NCBI RefSeq assembly: GCF_900240995.1
Contig: NZ_LT965956.1
Coordinates: forward strand, 124,001 to 188,000
Direction of reading: 5' to 3'
Source: Bacillus sp. Marseille-P3661
Lineage (GTDB): Bacteria > Bacillota > Bacilli > Bacillales > Bacillaceae_J
DNA: 64,000 bases
Shown here: piece after piece, positions 10,213 to 19,288 of the stretch
Layout: each line of letters begins with the position of its first letter
Numbering within the stretch: the first letter of the stretch is position 1
Notes under the pieces: model-generated
The model's database searches: none
What the model saw: the letters and a program-made list of their open reading frames with translations, nothing else
What the model was told of the DNA's origin: nothing
Translations under genes and position numbers: made by a program

Positions 10213-10416
10213 TTAATAAAGATTATTCTTTGACGTATGTTGTACCGGTGGTTTAAGTTCTCCATCGTCAAACTTATAATCTAAAAAGGTAAGTTTAATA
10301 ATAAAGCTAGCGATCATCAATAGAATTAGAAAACCTATGACAATAGAAGTCCAGAATGCACTTTTGATTAGAACTCTAAAAGCTTTTGACTCAACTATAA
10401 TATTTCCCCAATCCAA
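10213..10416 (-). CDS. Small single-pass membrane protein, unknown
   Basis: 67 residues with one membrane segment (SAFWTSIVIGFLILLMIASFI) and a hydrophilic tail ending SKNNLY. The ATG at 10422 directly abuts GGAGGA, too close to be used; the TTG at 10416 is 7 bases from GGAGG and is the better start, which removes two residues. No family recognised. It lies between two terminators and probably forms its own transcript. Confidence 0.5.
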   Translation of the reverse strand: MDWGNIIVESKAFRVLIKSAFWTSIVIGFLILLMIASFIIKLTFLDYKFDDGELKPPVQHTSKNNLY

Positions 10417-10422
10417 GATCAT

Positions 10423-10884
10423 TCCTCCAATCTGCTTAGATAAATACTAGAGTACATATGTAAAAAAAGCGTATACTACTTTAAGCTCTTATATATAAAA
10501 TAAATAACCTTGTACATTTTTGGAAATCTACAGAATTCAGTAGCGATGAAACTATTTTTTGCGGGAATCAATAGGTAGGACAAATGGTTATTTAATATTT
10601 GGAAGAAAAGAGGTTGTGTTTAGTCCAAAAGCTCAAATAGAATTCAACTTTATAGAAGTTGGTTCTGATGATTCAGTTAGATTTACTGATCGGGAAATTA
10701 CGGAGTTTGATACTACTACTAATTTTATTAAAAAAATTTTCAAATAATATCATTGTTTAACGATTGTGAAAAAAGTAAAGCTAACCCTACCAATCCTACA
10801 TCTCGTCAGTAGCTAAAATAAATATGAAATGGCAATAAATTGAAAGTAATAAAAGGCTTCAAACTCAATAACCCTTTTATTACT
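10423..10884. other. Intergenic region with a possible gene remnant
   Basis: An open frame at 10559-10747 (62 codons from a TTG) ends in TDREITEFDTTTNFIKKIF and looks protein-like in composition, but no ribosome site precedes it and no family is recognised, so it may be the tail of a decayed gene. The rest is AT-rich with no further gene. Confidence 0.35.
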
Positions 10885-11400
10885 TTATTTTATTGGAACA
10901 TTAAAATAAATAACAAAGAATAAAATAACCGGAATCGAGGTAACTAATGCAATTATTGGGTATTTATAATGAAGTCTTAACATAGGAAAGATTATCATAT
11001 TGAATAATACTGACCATCCCATGCTCCACCCATTATGATGGGAAACTAAATCCAAATATCGTAAATTGATATATTCAATGACTGAATATAAGGTTATCCA
11101 GAATAGTACCCATAGTACCATTTTACTTGGTCCTTGTGGGAATTTTCCTAGGTAGATAAAAACGGTGGCTGGATAAGCAACAAACATAATTAATAAAGAA
11201 ATGATTGTATGATTTGATAGGAGGGTTTCAGCAAAGATACTTTCCTTATATTCCCACATTATATAATCATGACAGAGGAAGTTATAAAGTAAATCACCAA
11301 ACCAAAAGAACAATATTGTTGAATAATATTTCCGCCAATCTTGCCAGTTCCCCCATTTCAATGCAGCAATTAGAAATAGACCATTAAATAATAAATGCAT
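10885..11400 (-). CDS. CBO0543-type polytopic membrane protein
   Basis: 171 residues, mostly membrane: five to six helices with short loops. Features shared with CBO0543-type proteins are the N-terminal helix leading into WRKYYSTILFFWFGDLLYNF, a LPS/YKE-type loop with a WEYKES motif, and a C-terminal WSVLFNMIIFPMLRLHY block. It is clearly different in sequence from the protein at 4697-5278. GGAG lies 9 bases before the ATG. Function unknown; such proteins are frequent in spore-formers, often in several copies. Confidence 0.6.
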   Translation of the reverse strand: MHLLFNGLFLIAALKWGNWQDWRKYYSTILFFWFGDLLYNFLCHDYIMWEYKESIFAETLLSNHTIISLLIMFVAYPATVFIYLGKFPQGPSKMVLWVLFWITLYSVIEYINLRYLDLVSHHNGWSMGWSVLFNMIIFPMLRLHYKYPIIALVTSIPVILFFVIYFNVPIK

Positions 11401-11513
11401 GTCGTCAACTCCGTATTTTTCTATGGTATATTATTTCCATATATTATTGAAAATATTATTGGGGCGACTGCCGCGTAATTAAAACGGTTATACAGTTTTC
11501 ATGTTGCTGATAT

Positions 11514-12143
11514 TCAAAACAAAGTAATAATACCTTGATAACCGAAATATAACCCAAATCCAATTAAGGATATCCCAGATATAATCGAAATCAATCTAAG
11601 GCTAGCTATTGTTAGGAATCTTCGTAAACCGGTTGTTAACGCAGCAACTAAAATATCCCATAACGTTAAACCTAGGAAGATCATACTACTATAAATCAAC
11701 AATGATCCGGTACCATTTACTTGAGCTGTTTTCGCTAAAACAGATCCATAAATACCTAACCAAAATAAAATCGATAAAGGGCTAGTAATTGACATTATAA
11801 ATCCAGTAAGAAAACACTTAAATAATGAATCTTTTTCACGGCTATATGATAGAGAAATCGAATTTACACCTAAGATACTCTCAACGCCTGAATAGATTAG
11901 AATAAATCCGCCAAACAGCCATAGAAATATTTGAATCATTGGAACCTCTAGAAAATGTACCATACCTAAATAAACCATTAACATAAAGATTCCATCAGCA
12001 ATCATGGAGCCGGCACCAACAATCCATGCATGCCAAAATCCATTCTTGATTCCTTTATCTAAACGAGCAGAATTTACAGGGCCAATGGGTGCTGCTAATG
12101 TAAAACCTAACAAAACATAACTTAAAAGTATACTAAGGCTCAA
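11514..12143 (-). CDS. LysE/RhtB family amino-acid exporter
   Basis: About 209 residues, six membrane helices. The start shows the family signature GFTLAAPIGPVNSARLDKGI followed by GFWHAWIVGAGSMIADGIF. The second half has SPLSILFWLGIYGSVL, the conserved mid-protein motif. The frame is open to a GTG at 12164, but that would place the GGAGGAG ribosome site inside the coding region; the TTG at 12143 lies 7 bases after it and is preferred. Family members export basic amino acids, homoserine or threonine; the substrate cannot be read from sequence. Confidence 0.88.
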   Translation of the reverse strand: MSLSILLSYVLLGFTLAAPIGPVNSARLDKGIKNGFWHAWIVGAGSMIADGIFMLMVYLGMVHFLEVPMIQIFLWLFGGFILIYSGVESILGVNSISLSYSREKDSLFKCFLTGFIMSITSPLSILFWLGIYGSVLAKTAQVNGTGSLLIYSSMIFLGLTLWDILVAALTTGLRRFLTIASLRLISIISGISLIGFGLYFGYQGIITLF

Positions 12144-12357
12144 AATAACTCCTCCAGTCCGCACTAAATTGCAACTTGTACAATTTTATGTAAGGGCTTG
12201 GGCGTGTATGAGTCCTTGTCCGTAATTTCTTAGTTTACATTGGTTAATTTTCTAGGTAGTGAGAAAGCTTAAGGAAACTAAGTTTATTTTGGATGTATGA
12301 TTCCTCTTAATGGTAAAATAGATAAAATAAAATGAAAGATAAGGAGGCTTTTCGTTG

Positions 12358-12780
12358 ATGAAACCGAGGATAACGGTTCTTACAATAGGTGTAGATGATT
12401 TAGAACGTTCGTTGAAATTTTACCGAGATGGCTTAGGCTTTCCGACAGAAGGGATAGTAGGTCAGGAATTTGAGCATGGTGCAGTTGCTTTTTTCGAATT
12501 ACAAGGAGGATTCAAGCTAGCAATTTGGAATCGAAAAGACATTGCTTATGAAGCGAAGGTTTCAGAGGGCACATCAAGTTCTACAGAATTTACAATCGGT
12601 CACAATGTAGGGAGTAAAGAAGAAGTTGATAACGTGATAGAACAAGCAAGAAAAGCTGGTGCTATAATAACTGATCCGCCACACGATACATTTTGGGGTG
12701 GGTATTCAGCACATTTTAAAGATCCTGATAATCATCTATGGGAGGTAGTGTGGAATCCACAATGGGAAATTAACGATTAG
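12358..12780 (+). CDS. VOC/glyoxalase-fold protein
   Basis: 140 residues. The vicinal-oxygen-chelate pattern is complete: TVLTIGVDDLERSLKFYRDGLGFP opens repeat 1, and repeat 2 ends with WGGYSAHFKDPDNHLWEVVWNP, the typical PDGHxWEV block with a metal-ligand Glu. AAGGAGG (12341-12347) precedes both TTG 12355 and ATG 12358. Members act as glyoxalases, dioxygenases or drug-binding proteins such as bleomycin and fosfomycin resistance proteins; which applies here is unknown. Confidence 0.85.
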   Translation: MKPRITVLTIGVDDLERSLKFYRDGLGFPTEGIVGQEFEHGAVAFFELQGGFKLAIWNRKDIAYEAKVSEGTSSSTEFTIGHNVGSKEEVDNVIEQARKAGAIITDPPHDTFWGGYSAHFKDPDNHLWEVVWNPQWEIND

Positions 12781-12904
12781 CCTTAAGACTTCTTTAATTG
12801 TTCCAATAATCCTTACCTGTTATTTTTTCTTAAGAAAAAGATTAGCTGCAGTACTTACAAAATTTATTAATTGAAGTCATTACCATTTATTGGGTACTTT
12901 GTGG

Positions 12905-13027
12905 TATAATAACTTTATTAGTGTAAAGAAGGGATGATGGGTGGACGATGATTAACTAATCTTATTTTCAAAGTTTGAAATTCAATATTTCAAAGCATTC
13001 AAAATAGGATTAGTCTGCCCATTTTTT
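12905..13027 (+). promoter_or_regulatory. Promoter and structured leader with attenuator-like terminator upstream of the ABC-F gene
   Basis: An extended -10 TGGTATAAT (TATAAT at 12905-12910) opens the region. A 14-bp stem with one G-U pair forms between 12955-12968 and 13001-13014; flanking GGGTGGAC (12939-12946) can pair with GTCTGCCC (13013-13020) as an alternative or extension, and TTTTTT follows at 13022. Very short reading frames (MMGGR and MIN) lie in the 5' arm. This matches leaders of ABC-F antibiotic-resistance genes such as vmlR, where ribosome stalling prevents termination. The mechanism here is inferred. Confidence 0.6.
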
Positions 13028-13089
13028 ATTAATTAACTGTAAAGCTATTTCATTTTATAGCTCAGTTTGTGTTAACTATAAATATGACT

Positions 13090-13122
13090 AATCCTTCCAA
13101 ATTAAATTGGGAGGATTTTTTT
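13090..13122 (+). terminator. Second terminator-like hairpin just upstream of the ABC-F start
   Basis: AATCCTTCCAA (13090-13100) pairs with TTGGGAGGATT (13107-13117), 11 bp with one G-U, followed by a T run to 13122. It lies only 32 bases before the ATG at 13154, so it must be overcome for expression. Confidence 0.65.
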
Positions 13123-13153
13123 AATTCTCCCTTAAACAAGTGAGGGATAACTT

Positions 13154-14785
13154 ATGAAAGAATTAATAAAATTACAAAATATAAACTTTGAAATAATGGA
13201 TCAAGTTGTTTTAGAACACGTAAATGTTAATGTTCAGCAAGGGGATATTATCGGTATTATTGGAAAAAATGGTGCCGGAAAAACAACACTACTACAATTA
13301 ATTAATAATTATTTTCAACCGACAATAGGCCAAATTCTTTCGCTACAACCAAACTTAAAAATTACTTTAGTTGAACAAGAAGTTGAGTGCTATTCCTTTA
13401 AAGATATGACACATGTTAAGGAAGCTTTATTAAAGAAATGGTGTGTGCCAACCTCTAGCTTTTCACATCTGAGTGGGGGTGAAAAATTAAAAGCCAGACT
13501 TGCAGATGGTCTATGTAGGGGAGCTCACATTTTGCTTTTAGATGAACCTACTAATCACCTTGATGAGGAAAGTACGGAAATCCTCATTGAACAGGTTAAG
13601 AATTATCAAGGTACGATTATTTTAGTTTCACATGATCGTTATTTTTTAGATGCTATAGTAACGAAAATATGGTCGATTGAAAATAAAAAAATTATTGAGC
13701 ATAAGGGCAATTATTCCAGTTATATGGAAGAACGTCAGCACAGAAAACTTACGCAGCAACGTGAATATGAAAAACAGCAAAAAATGATTAATACGGTGGA
13801 AATGCAAATAAAAGAGCTCACATCTTGGTCGCAAAAAGCTCATGCACAATCGACGAAAAAAGAAGGCTTTAAGGAATTCTATCGTGTGAAAGCAAAACGA
13901 ACTGATTCCCAGATCAAATCGAAACAGAAACGGCTTGAAAAAGAGCTTGAGAAAACTAAAGTCGAACGTGTAGAGCCAGACTATGAAGTTAGTTTTTCAA
14001 TTTCAACATCGAATAAGGTTGGAAAACGATTATTAGAAGTAAAGCATTTAACAAAATCTTTTGATGAACGAACACTTTTTAAAAATGTTAACTTTACGAT
14101 TCAACACGGTGAGAAGGTTTCAATAACTGGTCCGAACGGCAGCGGGAAGACAACGCTTTTAAAGATCTTGTTTGGTCAGGACATTTCTGAAGGGGAAGTA
14201 TGGGTTTCACCTACAGCTAAGATTGGCTATTTAACGCAGGAAGTATTTGATTTACCACTAGAACAAACACCTGAGCAGTTATTTTATCAAGAATCGTTTA
14301 AAGATAGAGGAAAAGTTCAAAATTTAATGAAACATTTAGGTTTTACAGCTGCACAATGGTCAGAACCAATTAAAAGTATGAGTATGGGTGAACGCGTGAA
14401 ATGCAAGTTAATGGCATATATTTTAGAAGAAAAGGATGTGCTCGTTTTTGATGAGCCGACCAATCATCTTGATTTACCTTCACGCGAACAGCTTGAAAAA
14501 ACGTTAGCTCAATATAATGGGACTTTGATTATCGTATCACATGATCGGTACTTTCTGGAGAAAACAACTACTAGTAAGCTTGTCATTGCAAATTCTACCA
14601 TTCTAAAACAATTGGAGGTAAAGTCTGAATCAAAACAGTTTCGGGATGAATTACGTTTAAAGCTTGAAACAGAACGACAAGAGGTTTTAGGCAAACTTAG
14701 CTTTATGAGTTCAAAAGATAAAGAGTATGTAGAACTTGATTTGAGATTTAATGAACTTACGAAGCAAATAAACGTGCTTAAATAA
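13154..14785 (+). CDS. ABC-F ribosome-protection protein, VmlR/Vga-like
   Basis: 543 residues, no membrane segment, two ATPase domains. Domain 1: Walker A GIIGKNGAGKTTLL, signature LSGGEKLKARLADGL, Walker B LLLDEPTNHLD and SHDRYFLD switch. Domain 2: GPNGSGKTTLLKIL, SMSMGERVKCKLMAYIL, VFDEPTNHLD. The linker between them (about 190-280) is long, basic and helical, including ELTSWSQKAHAQSTKKEG and FYRVKAKRTDSQIKSKQKRL, which closely recalls VmlR and Vga. A C-terminal helical extension is present. Length matches B. subtilis VmlR (547). Such proteins bind the ribosomal E site and displace lincosamides, streptogramin A and pleuromutilins. The attenuator-like leader supports antibiotic induction. 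The exact drug range cannot be read. Confidence 0.88.
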   Translation: MKELIKLQNINFEIMDQVVLEHVNVNVQQGDIIGIIGKNGAGKTTLLQLINNYFQPTIGQILSLQPNLKITLVEQEVECYSFKDMTHVKEALLKKWCVPTSSFSHLSGGEKLKARLADGLCRGAHILLLDEPTNHLDEESTEILIEQVKNYQGTIILVSHDRYFLDAIVTKIWSIENKKIIEHKGNYSSYMEERQHRKLTQQREYEKQQKMINTVEMQIKELTSWSQKAHAQSTKKEGFKEFYRVKAKRTDSQIKSKQKRLEKELEKTKVERVEPDYEVSFSISTSNKVGKRLLEVKHLTKSFDERTLFKNVNFTIQHGEKVSITGPNGSGKTTLLKILFGQDISEGEVWVSPTAKIGYLTQEVFDLPLEQTPEQLFYQESFKDRGKVQNLMKHLGFTAAQWSEPIKSMSMGERVKCKLMAYILEEKDVLVFDEPTNHLDLPSREQLEKTLAQYNGTLIIVSHDRYFLEKTTTSKLVIANSTILKQLEVKSESKQFRDELRLKLETERQEVLGKLSFMSSKDKEYVELDLRFNELTKQINVLK

Positions 14786-14840
14786 AATCCTGTTAATATG
14801 GATATTTATTTATAGCTTATTATAGAGAGGAGCATAGAAA

Positions 14841-15368
14841 ATGAATTTTGATATGAAAGAAGCAATCGAGGTTCTAGAACGTACACCACAAACACTGGAG
14901 TTCTTTTTATTAGGCTTATCTGATGGATGGTTGCAATGCAATGAAGGTGAGGGTACATGGAATGCTCATGAAGTAATCGACCATCTTATTGAAGGAGAAA
15001 TTACTAATTGGATTCCAAGGATAGAATTTATTCTTGCGAATGCTGAAAGTAAAGTATTTCCTCCTTTTGATCGTTTTTCGCATCTAAAAGAAGGTTTTCG
15101 AAAACCTATAAATCAAAAGTTGCTTGAATTTAAAACAATCAGAACGCAAAATATTAGCAAGCTTAAATTGCTTGTTGATCCACAACAACATCTTGAATTG
15201 AAAGGATTGCATCCTGCTTTTGGTGAAGTGAAACTAAGTGAACTGATTTCAACATGGGTTGTACATGACTTAACACATATTGCTCAAATTGTGCGAGTAA
15301 TGGCTACTAGATACAAAGTAGACGTTGGTCCTTGGGAAGAGTACTTAGGGATTCTAAAGAGAAGATAA
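14841..15368 (+). CDS. DinB-fold protein
   Basis: 175 residues. The four-helix-bundle DinB_2 pattern is seen: an N-terminal helix with a [14 protein letters not shown] motif that supplies the first metal His, and [17 protein letters not shown] with two further His residues near the C-terminus. GAGAGGAGC lies just ahead of the ATG. The family includes bacillithiol S-transferases and many proteins of unknown substrate. A U-tailed hairpin follows the gene. Confidence 0.85.
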   Translation: MNFDMKEAIEVLERTPQTLEFFLLGLSDGWLQCNEGEGTWNAHEVIDHLIEGEITNWIPRIEFILANAESKVFPPFDRFSHLKEGFRKPINQKLLEFKTIRTQNISKLKLLVDPQQHLELKGLHPAFGEVKLSELISTWVVHDLTHIAQIVRVMATRYKVDVGPWEEYLGILKRR

Positions 15369-15379
15369 CAATTGTAAGA

Positions 15380-15417
15380 AGATCAAGTTCTTGGCTAGAG
15401 AATTTGATCTTTTTTTA
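15380..15417 (+). terminator. Intrinsic terminator
   Basis: AGATCAAGTTCT and AGAGAATTTGATCT pair through 15380-15410, followed by TTTTTTT. It closes the DinB-type gene. The 250 bases after it hold no gene; a TATAAT at 15596-15601 is the likely -10 for the next operon. Confidence 0.8.
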
Positions 15418-15664
15418 GGCATTTATGTTTATTTCTATAGTGGTGACGTTTATCCTATTGTTCTATGTGATTTAAGTCCTTCATACTCTTTATGAAGAAT
15501 ATTTTTCTTGAGTTTAACAATAGTTATCTGCTCTTTTTAATTGATTAATAAAATAAAATATAAAGACTTTAGAACTACTCTTAAGAATAATATCGTATAA
15601 TTAGAAAATATAAGGAAAAATACTCAAAAAATATGAATCTATTAAAGGGAGTTGAAAGCGAAGG

Positions 15665-18412
15665 GTGAGTAAAATTGAACTTCTAAATATTCCCCTGTTT
15701 GCAGAGTTAGATCGGGTGCATAAAGCTAAGCTACTCACACAGTTTACCCAACATAGTTTCCATAGTGGTGAAATGTTATTTGAAGAAGGTGAGTTTGGTG
15801 ATTCCCTTTATATTATTGTCCAAGGGAGAATCCGCATTTTTCTTCAATCTGATCATGACCGAACACTTGCGGTATTGGGTGAAAGAGAATCTCTTGGAGA
15901 AATGTCGCTTTTAACAGGCGATCCCCGTTCAGCTGCTGCGTGTGCAGAAACAGATGCAATCGTCCTTCGCTTAGCGAAGGAGGAGTTTGATACCTTGCTC
16001 AGGGAACATAGCTCGTTGGCAGTACAATTTGCTGGGATTTTAGCAAGAAGGATTGCAGCGTTAAACAAAACCACTAGTCACGCATCAACAGTACTAGAAC
16101 CCGAGCTACAATTTGAAAATAATAGTACATCCCCCTTATCTAAGCCTGGAATAATTCAACGAGACAAAAAAACAGATGTGACATCACTACCTAATTCAGC
16201 TAAGAAATTAGCAGAATATGCTAATAATACAACTCTTTGGAACAGACAAGTAATCTGGAGAAGTTTGTTTAGTATTTTTCTTGGAGCTATCATTTATTTG
16301 GTGTTATTTTATGCTACTGATCTCCCACAATTTATTAGACTATATTGTTTATTCATCGGCGCTGGAATAACAGGTGTGTTTATTAAAGCATGGACAAAAT
16401 TTATAGCTGCGTCGTTCATATTTGTTGGAATATCAATAACTGAGCTAACTGATACTAAAGCGCTTTTATCAGGTTTCGCAAAGCCACATCTTTTCACAGG
16501 TATCGCATTTGCCCTCTGTGCCCAAATCATATTCCTGTCAGGTATGTTTCAGCGCCTAATATTAACTTTGATTATACGCTTTTCTATACATAAGGTCTGG
16601 CTTTACACGATCTTAACAGCTATAGGTGCACTTTCTCCTATACTATTACCATCGAGCAGGCATAGAAGGGATGTCTTACAAGTAGCGTTTCCAATCAAAA
16701 AGGCTGTCGAATATCTTATTCCTTCAGTTGTTTTATTTATTCAAGGCTCACTCATCGGCTGGTTTGTTCTTACTGTATTAGATGTACCTTTAACATCAAA
16801 GTTGTTTTCTGTTTGGCTAATGATTGCTTTTCCTTTATTTGCGGTGATTAGTATTTTTTTACTTATTAGCTATTTTATTAGCAGAAAAAATTCAACTGAC
16901 AGTGTCATACATGAAAAGTCTGTTCTTGAGGATAATCTATTAATCTTTGGATCTTGGTCACGTAAAGATACGCTCTCCATGTTGATCATGATGCTGACCA
17001 TTCCAACTATATTGATATCTTGGCCGGTAGAGGTTTCGTTTTTATGGGTTGGTGTAAGTGCATTTGCTTTTCTGTACTTAATCCATGGGAATAATCAAGC
17101 GTTATGGTCGGAAAAAGAGCTTTCAGAATGGGTTGTTTTCGGATTATTAGCAGGCTTGACACAACCGTTCCTAGAATGGAGTGTTTCGCCTGAAGGCAGT
17201 GCCTTTAGCCAACAATTTTGGGCTGGTAAATCTCCTTTAGTTCCATTGCTGCTGCTATTTATAATTGTTGCAAGTTTACGCAGAAAAGCTGGATCACTAC
17301 TATCGTCGTGGATCGGTTTACTAGTTACGATTTCGGCATGGACCTACTATGAACTATCGCCTGTTCTACCTGCAATAGTCACCATGTTGGCGGTATATGT
17401 TGGGAATATTAAGGAAAATTCTATTTTGACAGCAATACGTCTATGGGCGCGCCGGGCGGCGCTTAGTTGTTTTTCTATTGTTATTGTTTTTCCTGTCTGG
17501 CAAAGTATGGATTTAGGTAACACTCCATCACAAGCAGCAGTTTCAGAGCAGAATAACTCTAAATTTATTTTAGATGTGATTCTACCTGAAAATGAAAACG
17601 AGGCATTATCAGTAAAAAGGGGAATTGATTTTGCTTTTAGTGAATTAAAGGATTCTTCAACAAAGTTCACGGAAATCGAGGTTCGATATATCCAAGAAGG
17701 CGCGTTAAAGGATAATCATAAACCTGCTACGCTAGGGATTGCAGTAACTCCATCTGAAATGATGAACCCTGAAATTCCATGGATCATATTACAACCAAAT
17801 CAATTGCACCCCATCAAACTTATAACAAGTGGTAAGCAAATCTTTTATCTTTCACAATCACAACAGACTGACTTAGAGCACCAAGAACTTCTTCGGCAAT
17901 TAGTGGAGCAAGGTATCGAGTCCATAGTCATTTACTATGATCAAACCTCAAGGGGAAGAGAACTAGCAAAGTTGTTAGAAAACGAGGCGAAACGTGTAGG
18001 TGTTACAACAATTGATCGAATTATGCTTGTAAAATCAGCAGAAATGAACCGTCAATTTTTGAACAAATGGAGTGCATTGGAAGCCAATGCGATCATTGTA
18101 TATGATCCTTCACATGAAGTTAGTAGCATTTTACGAAATGAAATGATACCGGAGTATAATCCTTTAATAATAGAAATAGAAAGTCAGCAAACGGTAAATC
18201 CACAAATACAAGATTATAAAGATCGGTATGGAATACATCCTGACACCATAAGTGCGTCAGCGTACGATGCTTTCATGCTTTCAATCGAATCGGCACAAAA
18301 TTCACATACTAAATCACCAAATTCAATGGTTGAAACACTAAGTCAAATTCGAGCTTGGAGTGGAATGATCTCCGAATATGAACTCAATTTTGAGGGGGAT
18401 CACAATGAATAA
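15665..18412 (+). CDS. Three-module membrane protein: cNMP-binding domain, SLC13-like transporter core, periplasmic-binding-protein-like domain
   Basis: 915 residues from a GTG. Residues 1-140 are a Crp-type cyclic nucleotide-binding fold (IPLFAELDRVHKAKLL, FEEGEFGDSLYIIVQGRI, LGEMSLLTGDPRSAAACAET). After a polar linker, about 195-615 hold some 12 membrane helices with features of SLC13/ion-transporter proteins: ALLSGFAKPHLFTGIAFALCAQIIFLSG, then GALSPILLPSS where the family has its Asn-Thr-Pro loop, and LLIFGSWSRKD. The transport motifs are weak, so a sensor role is possible. About 635-905 look like a type I periplasmic-binding fold (FILDVILPENENEALSVKRGIDFAF, IESIVIYYDQTSRGRELAKLL, DTISASAYDAFML), predicted outside the cell. 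The next gene overlaps its 3' end by 8 bases, so it belongs to the NHLM-type export operon. This domain combination is not known to me. Confidence 0.75.
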   Translation: MSKIELLNIPLFAELDRVHKAKLLTQFTQHSFHSGEMLFEEGEFGDSLYIIVQGRIRIFLQSDHDRTLAVLGERESLGEMSLLTGDPRSAAACAETDAIVLRLAKEEFDTLLREHSSLAVQFAGILARRIAALNKTTSHASTVLEPELQFENNSTSPLSKPGIIQRDKKTDVTSLPNSAKKLAEYANNTTLWNRQVIWRSLFSIFLGAIIYLVLFYATDLPQFIRLYCLFIGAGITGVFIKAWTKFIAASFIFVGISITELTDTKALLSGFAKPHLFTGIAFALCAQIIFLSGMFQRLILTLIIRFSIHKVWLYTILTAIGALSPILLPSSRHRRDVLQVAFPIKKAVEYLIPSVVLFIQGSLIGWFVLTVLDVPLTSKLFSVWLMIAFPLFAVISIFLLISYFISRKNSTDSVIHEKSVLEDNLLIFGSWSRKDTLSMLIMMLTIPTILISWPVEVSFLWVGVSAFAFLYLIHGNNQALWSEKELSEWVVFGLLAGLTQPFLEWSVSPEGSAFSQQFWAGKSPLVPLLLLFIIVASLRRKAGSLLSSWIGLLVTISAWTYYELSPVLPAIVTMLAVYVGNIKENSILTAIRLWARRAALSCFSIVIVFPVWQSMDLGNTPSQAAVSEQNNSKFILDVILPENENEALSVKRGIDFAFSELKDSSTKFTEIEVRYIQEGALKDNHKPATLGIAVTPSEMMNPEIPWIILQPNQLHPIKLITSGKQIFYLSQSQQTDLEHQELLRQLVEQGIESIVIYYDQTSRGRELAKLLENEAKRVGVTTIDRIMLVKSAEMNRQFLNKWSALEANAIIVYDPSHEVSSILRNEMIPEYNPLIIEIESQQTVNPQIQDYKDRYGIHPDTISASAYDAFMLSIESAQNSHTKSPNSMVETLSQIRAWSGMISEYELNFEGDHNE

Positions 18413-19262
18413 ACATGTTTTTAGAAAAGCATCATTAGAGCAATTGTCGACACCAGATAAACTTGATATGTTAATTACCATTACACGCCCCCCGCATTGG
18501 ATTGCACTATTATCAATCTTTTTGCTGATAATTGCAACGCTAATATGGAGTATAACGGCGCAGCTCCAAATAAAGATATCAGGTGAGGGGGTGTTTACGA
18601 CAAGTGGTGGCGTTGTCCAGGTAGTTACTACATTTGAAGGACAGCTGACGGACCTTTCAATTGAACCAGGAGACAAGGTTGAGCGCGGGGAAACGATTGC
18701 TAGAATCTACGATCCAACTTGGATTGAAAATGATTTACAAAGTTTGCCCATTTCAAGTCTGCTTGAACAAATGAAAGTTGTGAGTATGCAACGAGGTACC
18801 GTATTGGCGGTACATTATGAAGTTGGGGAGTGGCTAAAAAGTGGAGAAGCGGTTATTGATTTGCAAACTGGTGATCCACTAAAGGATTTAGAGATGGTGG
18901 TTTACATGCCGCTACAGAAAGCGCAATTGATTAAAAACGGGACATCGGTAAGAGTATATCCGAATGGTGATCGTTCAAGCGAAAACGGAGCTATACTAGG
19001 AACAGTATTACATGTTTCTTCAAATCCTGTTGATTCGGACCAAATGCTGCGAGTTACTAATAATATGAATGTAGTTGAAAGGTTTATTGCGCAGGGATCA
19101 TTGGCAGAGATACGTATAGGCTTACAAACAGAACGCTCGCACTCTACTGGACTAAAATGGACAGCACCTAAAGCTGATTCAAATTTCGTCATTCAGCCAG
19201 GATCTCTTAGTACAGTTGACTTTTTAATTCAAAAAATAAAGCCAATAGAATGGTTGTTTTAA
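18405..19262 (+). CDS. NHLM bacteriocin system secretion protein, HlyD-like membrane-fusion adaptor
   Basis: 285 residues from ATG 18405, with GAGGGGG ahead; in-frame upstream codons belong to the overlap with the preceding gene. One membrane segment (WIALLSIFLLIIATLIWSIT) follows a 30-residue cytoplasmic start. Then comes the biotinyl-lipoyl-like hairpin module (EGQLTDLSIEPGDKVERGETIARIYDP) split from its second half (GTVLAVHYEVGEWLKSGEAVIDL), and a beta-barrel region. The size is that of the short HlyD proteins found in NHLM gene clusters. It would link the ABC exporters to the outside. Start, overlap and spacing indicate tight coupling in the operon. Confidence 0.82.
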   Translation: MNKHVFRKASLEQLSTPDKLDMLITITRPPHWIALLSIFLLIIATLIWSITAQLQIKISGEGVFTTSGGVVQVVTTFEGQLTDLSIEPGDKVERGETIARIYDPTWIENDLQSLPISSLLEQMKVVSMQRGTVLAVHYEVGEWLKSGEAVIDLQTGDPLKDLEMVVYMPLQKAQLIKNGTSVRVYPNGDRSSENGAILGTVLHVSSNPVDSDQMLRVTNNMNVVERFIAQGSLAEIRIGLQTERSHSTGLKWTAPKADSNFVIQPGSLSTVDFLIQKIKPIEWLF

Positions 19263-19288
19263 ATGGGAAAGAAAGGAATAAAAATAAG

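Noticed and set aside
10559-10747. 62-codon frame with protein-like C-terminal half
   Set aside because: TTG start without a ribosome site; could be a gene remnant but cannot be supported as a gene. Noted under the intergenic entry.
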